Of a stretch of 64,000 bases of DNA, positions 1-13,392 are shown one piece after another. Made by a program: the position numbers and the translations under genes. Within the stretch, counting starts at the first letter, position 1; every line of letters starts with the position of its first letter. The stretch spans positions 1,071,379 to 1,135,378 of the forward strand of contig VWZL01006771.1 of assembly GCA_013396915.1 (NCBI GenBank), given 5' to 3'. The notes under the pieces were generated by a model. It did no database searches, had not been told where the DNA came from, and saw only the letters and a program-made list of their open reading frames with translations. The DNA is from Stercorarius parasiticus (Eukaryota > Chordata > Aves > Charadriiformes > Stercorariidae).

Positions 1-420
1 CCCGGTGACACTGCAGCAACCCCAAGTAGCTTTTCCTTTTTTTTTTTTCCTTCTTCCCCTCGCCCTCCCCCCGATAGTATTCCTCCTCCCAAGGCCCCTC
101 CGAAGCCCGCGCCTTGGTAAGGACACGGCCTGTCCGGGAAGCCAAGGAGGGGGCGGCGGCAGCCTGTATCCCCAAAGCATCCCCCGCCCCAGAGCGACAC
201 TTCACTGAAACCTACAGGACAGCGCCGAAAGTGTCACCGCCAGCACCGCGCTCAGGGTCGCCCTGCCATATTCCGAAAGCGNGGAAGATGCTGTTTACAT
301 TTGACAATAAGGTTCCTGGAGAGCAGGGAGAGGTCCTCACGCTCCTACCTGCCTTCTGCTCACGGAAAATCCTTCTCGTTCCCACAGGTGAACACAAACT
401 TGGCTTCTCCAAACATTTAA
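1..420. promoter_or_regulatory. CpG-rich edge, possible promoter or first-exon flank
   Basis: The first 300 bases hold more than twenty CG dinucleotides and GC-rich runs, whereas the sequence after about 430 is AT-rich and nearly free of CG. In vertebrates this contrast usually marks the shoulder of a CpG island at a promoter. Two donor-like sites lie here: TTG/GTAAGG on the + strand near 115-121 and GGCAG/GTAGGAG on the - strand near 343-354. Either could end a first exon. No open frame is recognisable. The transcribed strand cannot be decided, and the island core, if real, lies left of the window. Base 282 is ambiguous (N). Confidence 0.4.
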
Positions 421-3400
421 TCAGCTACAGTTTTACTGCGCGGTATCAACTTATTACTTTGTCAGTCTGATAGCACACTTCTGCGTCTGACATTACCCTG
501 CTCCGGTAAGAGCCATCGCACACGTAATTTGCTCACTAACCTGTATTACTTAAGTTGAAAGATAAATGAACCCGCCAAGAGATTTCATTAAAAGGACACG
601 TGTGTTTGCATATTGATCCTTCTAATGAACTGTCTGAAACTGATAAATACTTCCATTAGCTGTGTAGTTTATATTTCTTATTTACAAATATATTAATTAT
701 GATTTCCTAAGCAAACATTGTATCTTTTCAGAACTGTCAGGGACTTAACTGGTTGAATATTAAATTGACTGGCCAAAAGTGTGAAGAGACAGCAAAATGC
801 TATTTAAAACACATTTTTTTAACAGTGAAATTTTGAGAAATTTTTAGTGAAACTTGGAATACTTTCATTTTTATGTAATTCATATTTTATCACGTGCTAA
901 ATACAACCTTTGAAGGGATGGTAAACATCTTAGTGAGTTATGTCACAGGAAGAAATTATTTTAACACAGTTTAGTTAATATCTATTCATTAAAAACTTAG
1001 GATGCGTTACCAGGTAGAAATAATGTTCAGTAGTTTGCTAATTTAAAAGTTTTTAAATGTTTTTAAAGTTTTCATCATAATGTTACAGCCTTTATTTGTG
1101 AATACTAGTACTTGATAAAACCTCATTTTCAATTGAATAACTTACATGTAGGTGGTCTAAATAAATTTTCTCATACAATTTAATGCATTTGCAAACGGGA
1201 AAACAAAAAACACCCTGATATCAGCAGCATTTTGGTATAGAACTTCTAGAGAGTTTCATGTCTTTTTCTTGGAAAACACTTGAAATCGAAAGTAAAAATG
1301 ACTTTGAGATAGTTTCTCTGGCTTCAGCACAACTAAAATACCAGTGTTTTGAAGATTTGCATTAACATTCATCTAAATTTAAGAGCTGTCTTTGAACAAT
1401 GCCTAAACTCAAAATATTCTGGATCTTGTGATTTCAATGAGAATGAAGCTGCAAACATATTTCCAGTTCGCACAGAACAAACCTGTTTTCTGAGAAGCAG
1501 CAATGTTTGGTAGAATTCCCTAAAAATCTGTTCCTCGTAACTGGGTGCTGAGAGCCACACTGACCTTTTTGCCTTGATTTCTGACTAAAAATCTGTCTGC
1601 AATTGTAAGTTTAGTCACTTTTTTCTGCAAATGCATGCACAATGTATAGCATGAAATAGATTTTCATTCTTTTAAAGGGTGTATGATAAAGCTAAAATGC
1701 CATTTAATCTCATTTGTTGTTTTGTTTGAAAGTTTTATCTAACATCCTTTGGAGCCTTGCTCATTAAATACAAATCCAAGTATGTTGCAGAGGATTTTCC
1801 ACAGATTTTCTGTCTGCGAGGATCTTAAGATCAAAGTTGAATTTCCTTCACTCCTATGAACAAAAAGTCTTTGCCAATTACTAACTTCCTATATGCATTT
1901 TCTTCAAATTACCTCAACTTCAGGAATACATGGATTAAGAAAGAGACAGAGCCCCTGTGTCTTGAAAACACCACAGCTTGCTTATAAATAAACCCAACAC
2001 CTAGGACCATAATTTGGAAATGGACTTAGCAGTATTTTAACTTCACTGAGTTTGACGTCTTACCTTCTCATCGTGCTCATCTGTAAAGATCGACACCAGA
2101 CACTTTCTACTTCCAAGCAAATTCTAGAGCTCTTAGCTTTATTAAGAAAATGATTTCATTCTGGCTAAGATTTGAATCTAATTAATCTGTCTTGCATTTT
2201 AAAAATGATAACTAAATTCAAGCTGCATACTATTCTTCAGAGACAGCTTAAAATATTAATTAACTAAAGAGTGCGTTTTCCATTTATTTTAATTACATTA
2301 ATACTGTTTCAATAAATAAAATAGTTCTATGCTTCATCAAATCAAACAAACTTGAATGCAAATCTTTCTGTTGATTAGTTCTCTGTTCACATGGGCCCTT
2401 TTGACTGTTTGTTTTTAAATGGGAAAGAGATACAGAAATGTTTGGGGGTTCCTGTTAATGAAATGAGGTCCAACTGTCTGAAAAGGTCAGCTCAGCCTTC
2501 CAGGAGGCTCATACAGCCCTATAAAAGTGACATTCTGAGAACATATTGCTTGTAAAGTTATTCAGTGATATAAAGCTGGATGCCTTTATAGACATTTTTA
2601 AACAAATGAAGATTTTTTTATTTATTACATTTTTCCAGGTAAATTAAAAAAACCTATTAGATCTCTCTGATCCCCTTCCCTATGATGCTTACTGATCCAC
2701 AGACAAAATATTACAAAACAGCTGGATGAATTGTGTTTTAATATTCAATTTAATTAAAGCTGACACATTCTAGATTTGCAGGTGAACCTCTTTCTTGAGA
2801 TAAACCACAGGACAAGGTAGAGGCAGTCTTGTTAGCACTTATGTCAAAAAAAGTGTCATGCTACCTACTTCTATAACAGTTCTAGCCTTCAAATATTTGA
2901 GCAGCAGCAGCAGCTCGAGGAAAACTAAATATTGAAGAAAAAGTTTCAAAAAAACCTCGGGAGTCACAGCAGGTGTTTTGAAACATGTCCTTTATGCATT
3001 TCAGGAAGAGTTTGAGTCCCTTTGTAATTCAGGGCCCAATCCTGCCCACCTCAATCTGAGAAATTCATAATAAATCAAGAGAACTAATCACAATAGCAAT
3101 CAGAACACTACAGTAAATGTTTTCAGGGTCAGACTCTCTGTAAATCAATATTTCGCAAAATATACTTGCAATATTGAAACATTAATTGCATTCTGATTAC
3201 GTTTATATTCTCAGAATATAGATAAAATCTGAATTTAAGTCTTAAGATGAGACTAAATACTGTTATTATGAAAACCCGATTAAGAAGCTTCTATAAAAAT
3301 GCCAACTCAAAACCTGTTTAATGGTAAAAGATTATGAGAAATGCATGATTTTACACTGTGATCTTGTTCGAAAAAAACGCGGCTATCATTGAAATGCTGA

Positions 3401-4150
3401 ACTTATTTTACGTGGCAGTACCGTATGTGCCAAGAATTCAGAGAACTGTTAGGTATCAGTTTCCTCTACTGCAATATCAGCAGATTAGTTTTGTTAAAGT
3501 GCTATTTTAATATTGTCGTGAAAAGGATATGCATTTCTTTTTTCCTGACATGAAAACAAACTCTTACAGTGAACAAGTATCTTCAGAATAGTAGCCAGTG
3601 CTGCAAATCCGTATGAGATCTGAAATCAAGATGTGTTTTCTCCTGCCTTTGACACAAATATTGCTCTTTCTATCTTATCTTCTAATACTGATAGCCTCAG
3701 GACAAACATAGATTATGTTAGGAAATTGTCCTTCATTATATTGATCGAAGTTCGCTTCCAACCTACCTGTATCTAATGATAGAACATTTTTATTAGTTTT
3801 AAATTGTTTGCGTTATAAATTCAACATAACAAAATACCTTTATAAATAGTTTAAAGTTCTAAAACAGAAGGTTTACAAAGTTCTTATGCGCTTCGTACAG
3901 TCCCATTAAGTATCTTTTTACACCCACCTACCATTTCTGACTGCAGCTTTGTGGGAAACACAGCCATGCCTTTTATGAAAACATATTAAGACGGCATTTT
4001 AATTGGTATATGAAGTTTTAACAATTGTCAGAATTACAGAGCACCTAAAGTTCATGCACCAGTAGTACTCCACCTTATTTAAGATTTCTAGTTGGTGCTG
4101 CCATTGCTTTCGGGTCCCTGATAAGGGCCTTGCTTTTATGTTGTGACACA
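421..4150. other. AT-rich gene-free stretch
   Basis: No supported gene. The sequence is unique-looking and AT-rich with many TAAT-type words. The part at 540-780 looks enhancer-like: it contains a CACGTG E-box at 597-602, TTTGCATATT just after it, and several ATTA words. A short (CAG)n run lies at 2901-2914. A phrase resembling the end of old amniote repeats (AGGGCCCAATCCTGCCC) lies at 3031-3047. Confidence 0.5.
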
Positions 4151-4153
4151 CAG

Positions 4154-4220
4154 GAACGGTGGAAGTCTGACCAGCACCAGCAATCTCACCGGTAACATTG
4201 CTCCTGGAGCTGGGATTTAA
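4154..4220 (+). other. Weak candidate terminal exon (22-codon open frame)
   Basis: An acceptor-like CACACAG ends at 4153. From 4155 the + strand reads 21 sense codons to a TAA at 4218-4220. The peptide is rich in Ser, Thr, Asn and Gly and begins NGGSLTSTSNLTGN. The polypyrimidine tract upstream is only fair, and the other frames also run a short way before a stop. I do not recognise the peptide. A donor-like GGTAAC lies inside at 4191. Chance is a serious alternative. Confidence 0.12.
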
Positions 4221-4955
4221 CTGATAATTTGGCAAAGATGCCGGACATCCAGTAAAATCCTTCTTATGCTTTCACTATATCTAATAAGGACACCACCCCT
4301 ACTCCCACCCCAGTTCTGTATTTTTGAAAGTCATTTGCCAGGATTTTCCTCTTCTTTTTCTCCTCCTACTGAAGAAATGACAAAATGCCCCTTGATTTGA
4401 AGCAAGCCCTTGGTTGGTAAAGCAAGTAGGGACTATGTGAGTGCCATTTTTAATAGAACTAGATTCCTGAAAGTATGAGCACTTATGAAAAAGAGAAGGA
4501 GGACCCTGATACATGTAGGAAGAAGGATAGAGACTAGGTAACTTTCAGAAAGTCCCTTTTCTTCTCTGAGTCACACAAGCATTGAAGAACATTGAAAAAT
4601 TTGCCTTTTCTGGCTATAGAAACAGGAAGATGACTACATCGGTTTATGCAACCACAAGCTATAAATCCTAGATAAATAATTATGTGTGAGAGCATGCTAG
4701 AATGAATGTACCACACAGCCATTTTAAAAATACGTGCTTTAAATTTATGCCTTCAGATTACATATGAAATCAGAAAGATCATTGAAAAAGTACTTATCCT
4801 ATGTTTTGCATGTAATGAGGCACACGCACACGCACTCATTAGATTTTTTCAATTAATTTCCAAACAAAGTTCTAGAGATTTAAAATTCTAGACGTTAGAG
4901 TCACTGCTTTACTGACACAGGTATAATTTACTCTAAATGTAGGTACGGTCCATAA

Positions 4956-4975
4956 AAGCTTTTACAAGCTTTTAC
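4956..4975. repeat. Perfect 10-bp tandem duplication
   Basis: AAGCTTTTAC occurs twice head to tail. It is a small local duplication with no visible function. Confidence 0.8.
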
Positions 4976-7900
4976 CTGTACTCTTGGTGTACATGACACT
5001 TGGTGTTTGAAGCAAATATCACTGAAGTCTCATTTTTTTAAACAGAAGAAGAAGAGCAACAGTGCTGATTTATACGAACAGAAGCTTTCACCCTTAAACA
5101 GTGGTCTTACAAGTGGCACCGAGAGCTACGTCCGCATGCCTATCACAGGATTCCCACAACTTTGTCAGAGTTTTGGAAGGGCAAAGAATGAAGGGGTCAT
5201 GCCAGAGCTTGATAAGACGCGCACTGACAAGCCTCTCATGCAAAACTAATTGCAGAGGGAAAGTCAGTGCTTCTGAAAAGATCTTCTGTTTATCACTTTT
5301 TTGTGTGACTTGCTCGGGCTTTTGAAAGAACAGACCTTCTTGCCTGTTCCCTCCTTTTAATCCCTCACTCTGTGTATGATAACTTTGGTCAAAAAGTTTT
5401 CCAATAAATCTCAAAGATTTCTCTTAATTCAGTAACAAATTTTAAACTGTCAGCAATGCTAATGATACAGCCCTGCCAAACGCAAAGCTCGTTAAAATTA
5501 AGGGGTTAACCATCCCAAATTAAGTATAGAATTTATTTTTCCATAATGAATTAGCCGCTCTCCAACATAGCTGCTCCTAAGTTTTATGTGTTACATTTCT
5601 TCGTGGATACAAGGAAATTAATGAGAAACATTACTTGCGGAAAAAATTCCGCTGGAATTCTTTCCAGCCTCCCTCTGATCCTGTCCTCAGAGCTCCTGAA
5701 GGCACCGTGGAGATCTCAGGATGGACTTTAAGCACACCCAGAGAAGACCTGCAGGTTTGGCGCTTGGATCGATCGCTTTGCGCATAGAAGTGTAGCTCTC
5801 CCCCAAGAGCCACAGAGGCCAGGAAACGGGTGCCATGGTCACAGTTCCACCTTTTCCTACTACTGAGCCCTCCTTGTAGGACAAAAGCACGCTAGGGCCT
5901 GACTTCACAGGAAAAAAGAAACTATGCCTTAAAGTATTGCACCGTTTAAAATGTAAATGTACTCAAAGTTTAGAGTTATAACTATGATTAATAGAAACAT
6001 TCTGCTGTTCAGCTCTTTGAGCAAATGGAGAAGGTACCGTTGAGACAAGGACGTGCGAAGGCAGTCTTTAAGGCCTTCATTTTCTTACATCGTTATCTCT
6101 AACTCACTATTTTTGATAGTTTTTAGCTAAGTTAAGCCTTGGGATTGATTATCGTGTCTTCTGTTTCACTAAGCCAAACATTTGCCACAGCACTACTGGG
6201 GACTACTTTGCTGTAACCCCGCTGTCTGTGTGCCCTGACACACACTTGCGCCATTTACGCTGCCTTCTTGCTTCCAAAAACCCAAGTCGAGTCCGGGAAC
6301 CACAGAAAAGTCCTTTAGGCCCCTAGTTAAGGGCTTAAGTGAGGTGCAACGGGCACCTTGGTCTCCCGTTGGTCTGAAGGGGCTCATAACAAATATAACT
6401 TATTTTCTTTTATGTTCAATATATTCATTACTCTACTGTTGATCACAATTAAAAACCAACCAAAACAAATATCATCTCTTTAGAAAAGTTACCATAGAAA
6501 CAAGACCAGAGAATTCCCTTTAAAAATGTCAAGATTTCCCTCACATTTAAATACGGACTCCCAGGCATTACTCATGCACCATTAAAAACTGCAACATATC
6601 CAGTGAGTCATTAATTTAAAAATATATCCATAAATATACACTCTTTCAAAAGATAGAGATGTTTTTGTCTCAGTAAATACGTATCGTGACATGACCCAAC
6701 TTTTGATTTTATCTTGTTCTGTTTTACATCCCCAGAGAAAACTTGAACACTGCCGTCTTTTGTTCAAACACCTGATTGAGGAAGGGGAGAATAAAAATCA
6801 AGAGTGACAAAACACACAGAATGTGAGAAACAGCAGCAAAAGCTAGGCAGAAAGGAAGAATAACTCTGAATACGTATTTACATGGTAGTAGACAAGATGA
6901 ATGGAAAGAAAAATGCCAGAAATGATGCATGGTGCAGACATTCTCCATGTACAGAGGGAATTTTAATGTTGTATCTTAAAATAAGAATTTTTTAAATTGA
7001 GAAATTTCCTAATTTAAACTAATTGAGGCTATAGTACTGTGCTATAACAGTTAATTTCCATTTCTTTGCACCAATCTGTAGTATAATATTAATCTCAAAT
7101 ACTTTTCTACTCCATCCTTCTTCTGCGGGATCACTGGCAAACCCTGACAGACTTTGGCAGAGTAGAAGGAGGTCCATCTGCATAAGGCACTTTGATCATA
7201 CGGAAGCAGAAGAAAATACGCTGGAGTCAAAGTAGAAGGTGCTCCGCAAGTAATAATAATGCAAATTTAAAGAAAATTCAGAATTGGTCACAAAGAAAGC
7301 TGATAAATAGTTTATTCATAAACTCTTCCATATTTAGAGGAGATAATATAAAGGAACTGTGCCCTCCCTTTGCATTACTGGCTCTGCTGTAGACAAATAG
7401 CATGGCTGAATGGAACCAGATTAATGATAATAAAGACAGTTTTCTCATTTTCTTTGTAGTAGAGCCAACCTGAAAATGAGGAAAACCAACAAAATTGAAC
7501 TAATTTTTGTTCTGCGGCTCTTATAGAAAGGTTTTATTTCTTTCATTTTCTTAATGCAAGGAATCTTAGAAATTTGCCTCTGAAATTTTAGTGGTAGAAG
7601 TCCTCCCATTCCTGCTTAGTCCTATTTCCTCCTTTTTTATCCTGCTTCCTCCATTTTCCCCTCCTGCTTGTCACTTACTCAGGGAGAAATAAACATTGAA
7701 GGACAGATATAAGAAAAACAATAAATCCAGTTTAAAAAAATGCCAAGGAAAATTATTTTTCTTTCTTCCAATAATCAATTCCTGCTGATTATTTAAATTT
7801 TTCAAAAATGCTGCAAACATTTCCCATATTATAGAGAACTGTCAAATAAAATAAAAAATACATTTTTTAGGCACTTACTAATTTATATCAACACCATACT

Positions 7901-10739
7901 CTGACGATTACAATATACCTTTATTTTCTTGCTGCCAGAATTGTGTCTTCTGTTCCCACTTCAACTGAGTAACATGGGAAAAGAAAAATAAATCCAAGGA
8001 ATGAAACAGATTATCTGAAGGTGAGGAGAGGTGCGGTATCAGGATAGATGACACCAACAGAAAAACATATTCTGGAAGTGACAGCAAATTTTAAATTAAC
8101 TTTTAGATTTTGATTAAAAATTTCTTGCCAATCAGAAAGATAAACACTGGTAGTATTTTTCCTCCTAAAACCAGGAAGGGCGGTGCATAGTACAGCTTTA
8201 GCTGAGGTATCTTTGATATCTTGCGTCTGATTCAATTTCTAAAAAGAAAAAGCAGGTTTTGGAAATATTTAGATATAATTTTTCACCAGCAGTGATCTCA
8301 TTAAGAGTCACATACCCACAGTTAGCCCAAATTGTGCCCCAGCCACACTGACAAAAGGCTTTGCTCAATAGGCATCTAGCACAAGGCAGAAGCATACCAT
8401 TGCCAGCAAGGAGTGCGGGGAAAGGTTGGGATATGAAACACAGGCATATCGTGTCAAGTTTTCAGCTGGAAGTTTGTTTTAAGTCTTTGGTAATTATATT
8501 TATATTCAGTGCCACCAAAGGAGTTTCACACAGGAACAGGTCTGCTTGTTTCAAAACCAAGTTGTTCAACGTTGTCTGGATCAGCAAAACACTTTTATTG
8601 GTTTATGGACTCAGTGCCATAACATTATACAGTGCCCATGAGGGCTGGACTACACATCTGGATACCAAAGGCAGATGATTAATGTGCTGGAGCTGCCCTG
8701 GCAGAGAGCTCCCTGCTGACCACACATCTGAGCACGGGCTATTTTTATGTGAAGTGTGAGATTTGCTAAAGGGAGGTGCTAGTTTCTTCAGTAGACTTCT
8801 TCACCTTGTGTCTTCAGCAGGATGTATTTACTTTCTCCATTGTGAGAATTTCTCCATGTTCACCTCATCATTCATCTGCCTTTAGACAGGAACATATATG
8901 AAACAGGACCAACACAAAGGCCTGAGGTTCAGCCCTGAAGCCCCTTCTGCACCATCCTGTAGCTTTGCCACGTATGAGTAACACAGCTTGCCCTAAAATC
9001 ATGACAAAAATCTCTGTGTCACTTCTCTGGTCTCTCGGAAAGACAAGTTGCTGGAGCTGTAACAGTTTACGCTGGGGAAGGTCTCTCCTCATCTATTTTT
9101 ATTCACACGTATGAATCACACTTCTATGCACCATAGCTAGAAATAAAACAGTAGTCCACCTCAAAGCTTTAAATTACTTAGGGCTTAATTAAGAGTATGA
9201 TAGAACAGATATGAAATTTAAGATGCAGTCAGTGAGTAAATTAAAGTAGACACAAGCTCATGTGTCTGTTCTATACTTCAGTCTGGTAGTTTCATGCAGA
9301 ACAAATTTCCCACTCATTTTTCCCCCTAGACATAACATAGAGTGGTGTAATAACTATGATTAACATTATATGAAAATTAAACAATTTTGAAATTGCAGGG
9401 TTTGGAAACATGACTATCATATGTACGGCAAAGAAAAATGATATCTTTCTACATCAGTTTCTCTCATACACGGGTGAAGGTTGGATCTTGGCCCACTCCA
9501 GTCGCCTCGTGACACCCTGCAGTTTTCAGGCAACTGCAGGGCTGGGGTAGGCAGGTCCCCGAGCACGCTCCGACACCACAGAGGCAGAAGAGTGGAGCTG
9601 TATGGATTCCTCCCAGCCTCCATAGAAAAGCCACTCCTTCAGGATAGGAATAGGAGTGCATTAAAAAAAGACCATCAAGCTTCCTTTTAGAGGGTGATGC
9701 TGGGTGAGCATCTCCTCAAAAGGAGAAATGTCTCAGAAAGATGATGAAAGCTCTCCTGTCTTATCCATGTGGGACAACCTATGAATCCTGCACGTTCTTC
9801 AAAAGTCTGAGCATTCGATGTTGGAAATTACTTCTCATCCCAGTCATTTCATCTGCCACTTTTTTCAACAGGACTCCTGGTTAAAATTGGGCTATTTTAC
9901 AAGAAATTTCCCCGTTGCACTTGGTTGCCTGCAATAAATGCACAGTTGGGCTAGAATGCAGCATCCAGTTTCCTCAGTAGCACTTCAGTTCTGCCAGAGT
10001 GTTTACTCCGTAGCCCAGGTTCCTTCAGCTGATGGAGCAGCAGAGGAGATGCTTAGGAACAAGCTCTGTCTCCTTGCCCTAGTATCAGACCAGCGTCTAA
10101 TTTCTCTTTGCAGTCCCCATTCTGTCTCACCACTCACATTTTTGAAACAACCTCTCCATACCCCTTTGGATTTTATAAAGCAATTCATCTGCCTGAAGGA
10201 TGAGCAGAAAACCAAACAAACACATCATCAAGATCATTATTTTTAAGCTGCTTCCTTTCTGTGGGCTTCCCACAGAGCCCCAACTTTTGCTCCCTATTGC
10301 TGTGTAGAAGCAGAGTTTAAGGAGAAGACCATGGATCTGAGACTAAGGCGGCTTTGTTGCTTTCCACCCTGTTACAACACTAAATGAAGAGAACCAAAAG
10401 TTTGGCTTTAGTCCTGGTTGTGTAAGTGTCACTGATGACATGTGGTAAGAGGGGGACGAGAATCTCTTGAGTGTATTACAAAAATACAGTTTTGATTGCA
10501 ATTTGTTAACACATTTAACAAAATGGATGTTAAACAAAATAAACTCTACATTTGGCCAGAGAGCTGGCCCTCATTGTAATCAAGAGCTAGAGAACAAGAA
10601 TGCTATAAATTGCTTTCCAGTGACTGAGAAAGGGAATAAATCCAAAGTCCTTTTTATGGGAGAAGAAATCAGGCGGACTGCGCTATTTCACAGTTACAGT
10701 GTATGGTTTAGGGCTACAATTACAAATCATAATTTTCAA
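4976..10739. other. Gene-free AT-rich stretch
   Basis: No supported gene. Short frames overlap on both strands and none resembles a known family. A slightly GC-richer patch at 6190-6380 and another at 9470-9620 have no recognisable content. I see no transposon termini and no long tandem array. Confidence 0.5.
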
Positions 10740-11770
10740 GGGTGAACCCCCTGAATGGAGAAAACGGGCTGAGCGACCGCGCCCCGCAGCTGCATGCTAA
10801 GGAAATGTGCCTGGGCTGACAGCATCGGTACATCAGCTGCTGTTGCTCCCCTGCATCAGTGGGGCACTGCTAATGGCAGGTCTGAGGAGTGATGCTGCAC
10901 CTTCCCTCCTGCGTGCTCACAGCTGGGGGCTCTCCTTCCTTCCTGCTCCCTTATGGTCCCTGGCCAGGGGAGGGCTCCTTAGACATTCGAGCTGTGCCTT
11001 TTTGCAGAAGAGAGAGAAGGTTGCTGGAAGATCCCATGATGCTGCTCAGAGAGAAGGGGGTCGCGGTTTCCAGGAACATGCACACCTGAGATTAACACGA
11101 CACTGAACATGGGAGGCAGCAGGATTGAAGGCAGGGTCCACAGCCTCCAGCCCACTCCTTCTCCCTGCACATCCAGGCACTTGGAGCAGTGAAGCAGAGG
11201 ATCACCTTGGTGCCACCATTAATGCCTCTGAAAGAAGCTCTCAGCCCATGCTCAGACCAAGAATTGACTTTTTGTCACATGCTGAAGCTCATGCATTAGA
11301 AAAATATGTAAGGGTGGAGTGGGGAGAGCTTGGGCCCGGCTGGTCGTCAGCCTGCGCCTTAGGACATCTCCAATCTCTCACACAAAGAAGTGGCCATGCC
11401 TGAGCACCGGTCCCATCACCACCTCCTTGGAGAAACAGTGCATGACCATCAAGGGGAAGCAGGCCAGCCAGGCTTACTTGCCAAGAGACCTGATGTGGAT
11501 GACACAAATCATTGCAGCTGGCAGAGTTATAAAAGTTGATATTTTCTTATATATGCACAGCGTCAGAGTGTGTGCTGTGCTCTCGGCTCCTGCAGACGAG
11601 CTTTCCCAAAGCATGGTGTGCCCTGAGGCAAGGCCCGGGTCCCAGGGTGCTGGTTGGAGCCAGGCACCTGGCCGCTCTCACCAGGCTAGACCTCTGTGCC
11701 TGACCACTGAAGAAACCAAAGCCAAGTTCTAGGAGACCTTCATAATCACACTGAAATGTGAGGAACAACA
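10740..11770. other. Block of raised GC, nothing identified
   Basis: This kilobase is GC-richer than both sides and starts with a small CG cluster at about 10765-10790. It carries several overlapping open frames, the longest 137 codons on the + strand (11319-11732), all low in recognisable content and contradicted by equally long frames in other phases. It could be an old degraded insertion or a non-coding exon. I cannot tell which. Confidence 0.3.
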
Positions 11771-11807
11771 GGCAATAACTGAGAGAGAGAGATGTGAGGG
11801 CAGTTGG

Positions 11808-11895
11808 ATTGCAATTTTGGGTGCAGGCACTTCTCAGTACAGGCTCCTAAATCCTGCACTGAATTTAGCCCCAGATTTCAGGGGCAGCAGCTGCA
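11808..11895 (+). repeat. Old amniote interspersed-repeat-like fragment
   Basis: The text around ATTTTGGGTGC followed by TCCTAAATCCTG and ATTTCAGGGG resembles a family of ancient repeats common in turtles, crocodiles and birds that carries wording of the type 'attttgggtgcc... cctaaat... gattttcag'. The match is from memory and diverged. Confidence 0.25.
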
Positions 11896-13027
11896 TTATG
11901 AATTTTTCCTCAGAGCGTCAGGTCTCAAGCTTTTAAGAGCAGGGACATTTGTCGTCTACAGAACTGCTGGATTATTTACCATTGAAGAAAATCAAGCACT
12001 CTTACTTACACGTGAGTTTAAAGTATTAATATGAATCTATTTGTCAGCAAAACTCTCAATGGCTATGAAGTATGTGAGGTGCAGCAGATTTTACTTACAG
12101 GAAGACCAAACCATACCTTAACATCTCTTTTGTTGGAATTCAGCTATGAACTCTGTGACTAAGATATGCTTTGACTTTAACACCTCTCCAGTGGCTTGCT
12201 GCTTTTCTTTATTAAAAAGGATCCCAGCAGAGTATTTTTTCTTGTTATAGATCACTTTTTGCCCCTCGCAGTAGAAAACGTGTGCTCACACTAATTTCTA
12301 TATACCAGATTATTATTATTATTTTGTGTGATGATCAGATCTGAACAACTTGTCCTGGCAGAATGATTTATGCATCTCATTTCAATAAGAATAGGCCTCA
12401 ATTTGATTTTAAAAGAAAGACAGGATTTTTTTTTTCAAACAACTGAAGTAAAAGAGGATTACAGAGACCTTTGGAAAAATAAAAGATGCAAACATTTTAT
12501 TTATTTCCTTACATTTGCTTTATAAGATAGTCAGCACAACAACAATAACAAAAGGTTTATTTTAAAGCCTAGAGGATTTTTAACACAGTTGGTATCATAG
12601 GCTTTTAATGGTAGGTATAGGCTAGAGCTGCTTGCTGGGAGGATTTGGGCAGATGGGAGGGGAATTGTGTATTTTATGGGTTGATTGGGTCACTGAGAGG
12701 AGAAATCAAGATGCCTGTCCGGGGGCAGGTCAAGACACCTTCATGGAAATCCCTGTTCATTCTCTCATGGCCTGGCCACACAAGGAAAATCGTACTGGCA
12801 TAAAACTGTCTCAGAAGCTGGACCAGTAAATCCATAATTGGGGTTGGCATCAGTGTACCTTCTCCAGGCGAGGGGGACAATGAAAAACTTCCTTAACAGC
12901 AGATTCCCAATGCTACCTACAGGACTTGTCAGCTGTCTCTGTATCCTCCAGGGTGCCTGTCCCCAAATTAAACAATGTGTTTTCAAGGTATAATACTCTC
13001 CTTTTCAAACTACATTATTTTGGGGGG

Positions 13028-13050
13028 TATATAAAAGGGCAGACAGAGGT
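13028..13050 (+). promoter_or_regulatory. TATA-box-like sequence followed by donor-like site
   Basis: TATATAAAAGGGC at 13028-13040 sits directly after a run of six G and is a near-ideal TATA box by sequence. A donor-like AG/GTAAGAGG follows at 13047-13054, which is too close to belong to a first exon started from this TATA. In AT-rich DNA such words occur by chance, and no downstream gene supports it. Confidence 0.15.
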
Positions 13051-13294
13051 AAGAGGATGGATGGGAAGACAACAGGGTGATCTCCTTCTTCAGACTCATG
13101 CCAGATCTCATCAGAGCAGCATACAAAGCCCTCCAGAGCTAACAATGACAGCAAAACATTTTGCGCTACACATTTCCATACATTTTGGGGCCCTGGGAAG
13201 GTGAAGTGGTAAGTGGGCAGAAAGTTTCTACTTTTCTGCCCGTGTCTGTCCATGGTGCTTAACTATAATTTTTTGTAAGTCATTACGTTTATGG

Positions 13295-13392
13295 GTTCCT
13301 GAGTTCTCTTATTTGCAAAATGGACACAGCAGAACTTCAGTCCCTCGCAAGGCTGTTGTAGAGTTCAATTCATTAAAATTTATAAGATGCAG
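13295..13392 (+). mobile_element. MIR-like SINE fossil
   Basis: The order of words matches the 3' half of MIR elements: CCTGAGTTCTC, then ATTTGCAAAATGG (MIR: ATCTGTAAAATGG), then GGCTGTTGTAGAG (MIR: GGTTGTTGTGAGG), then a run like ATTCATTAAAA and a final ATAAGATGC. MIR is a tRNA-derived SINE that spread in early amniotes, so copies in birds are old and diverged, as here. The tRNA-related head is not recognisable. Confidence 0.5.

Noticed and set aside
11319..11732. 137-codon + strand open frame in GC-raised block
   Set aside because: Equally long frames occur in other phases and on the other strand. The peptide is not recognisable.
13028..13040. TATA box as a true promoter
   Set aside because: Listed only as a low-confidence word, since no transcript or open frame follows and such words are common in AT-rich DNA.
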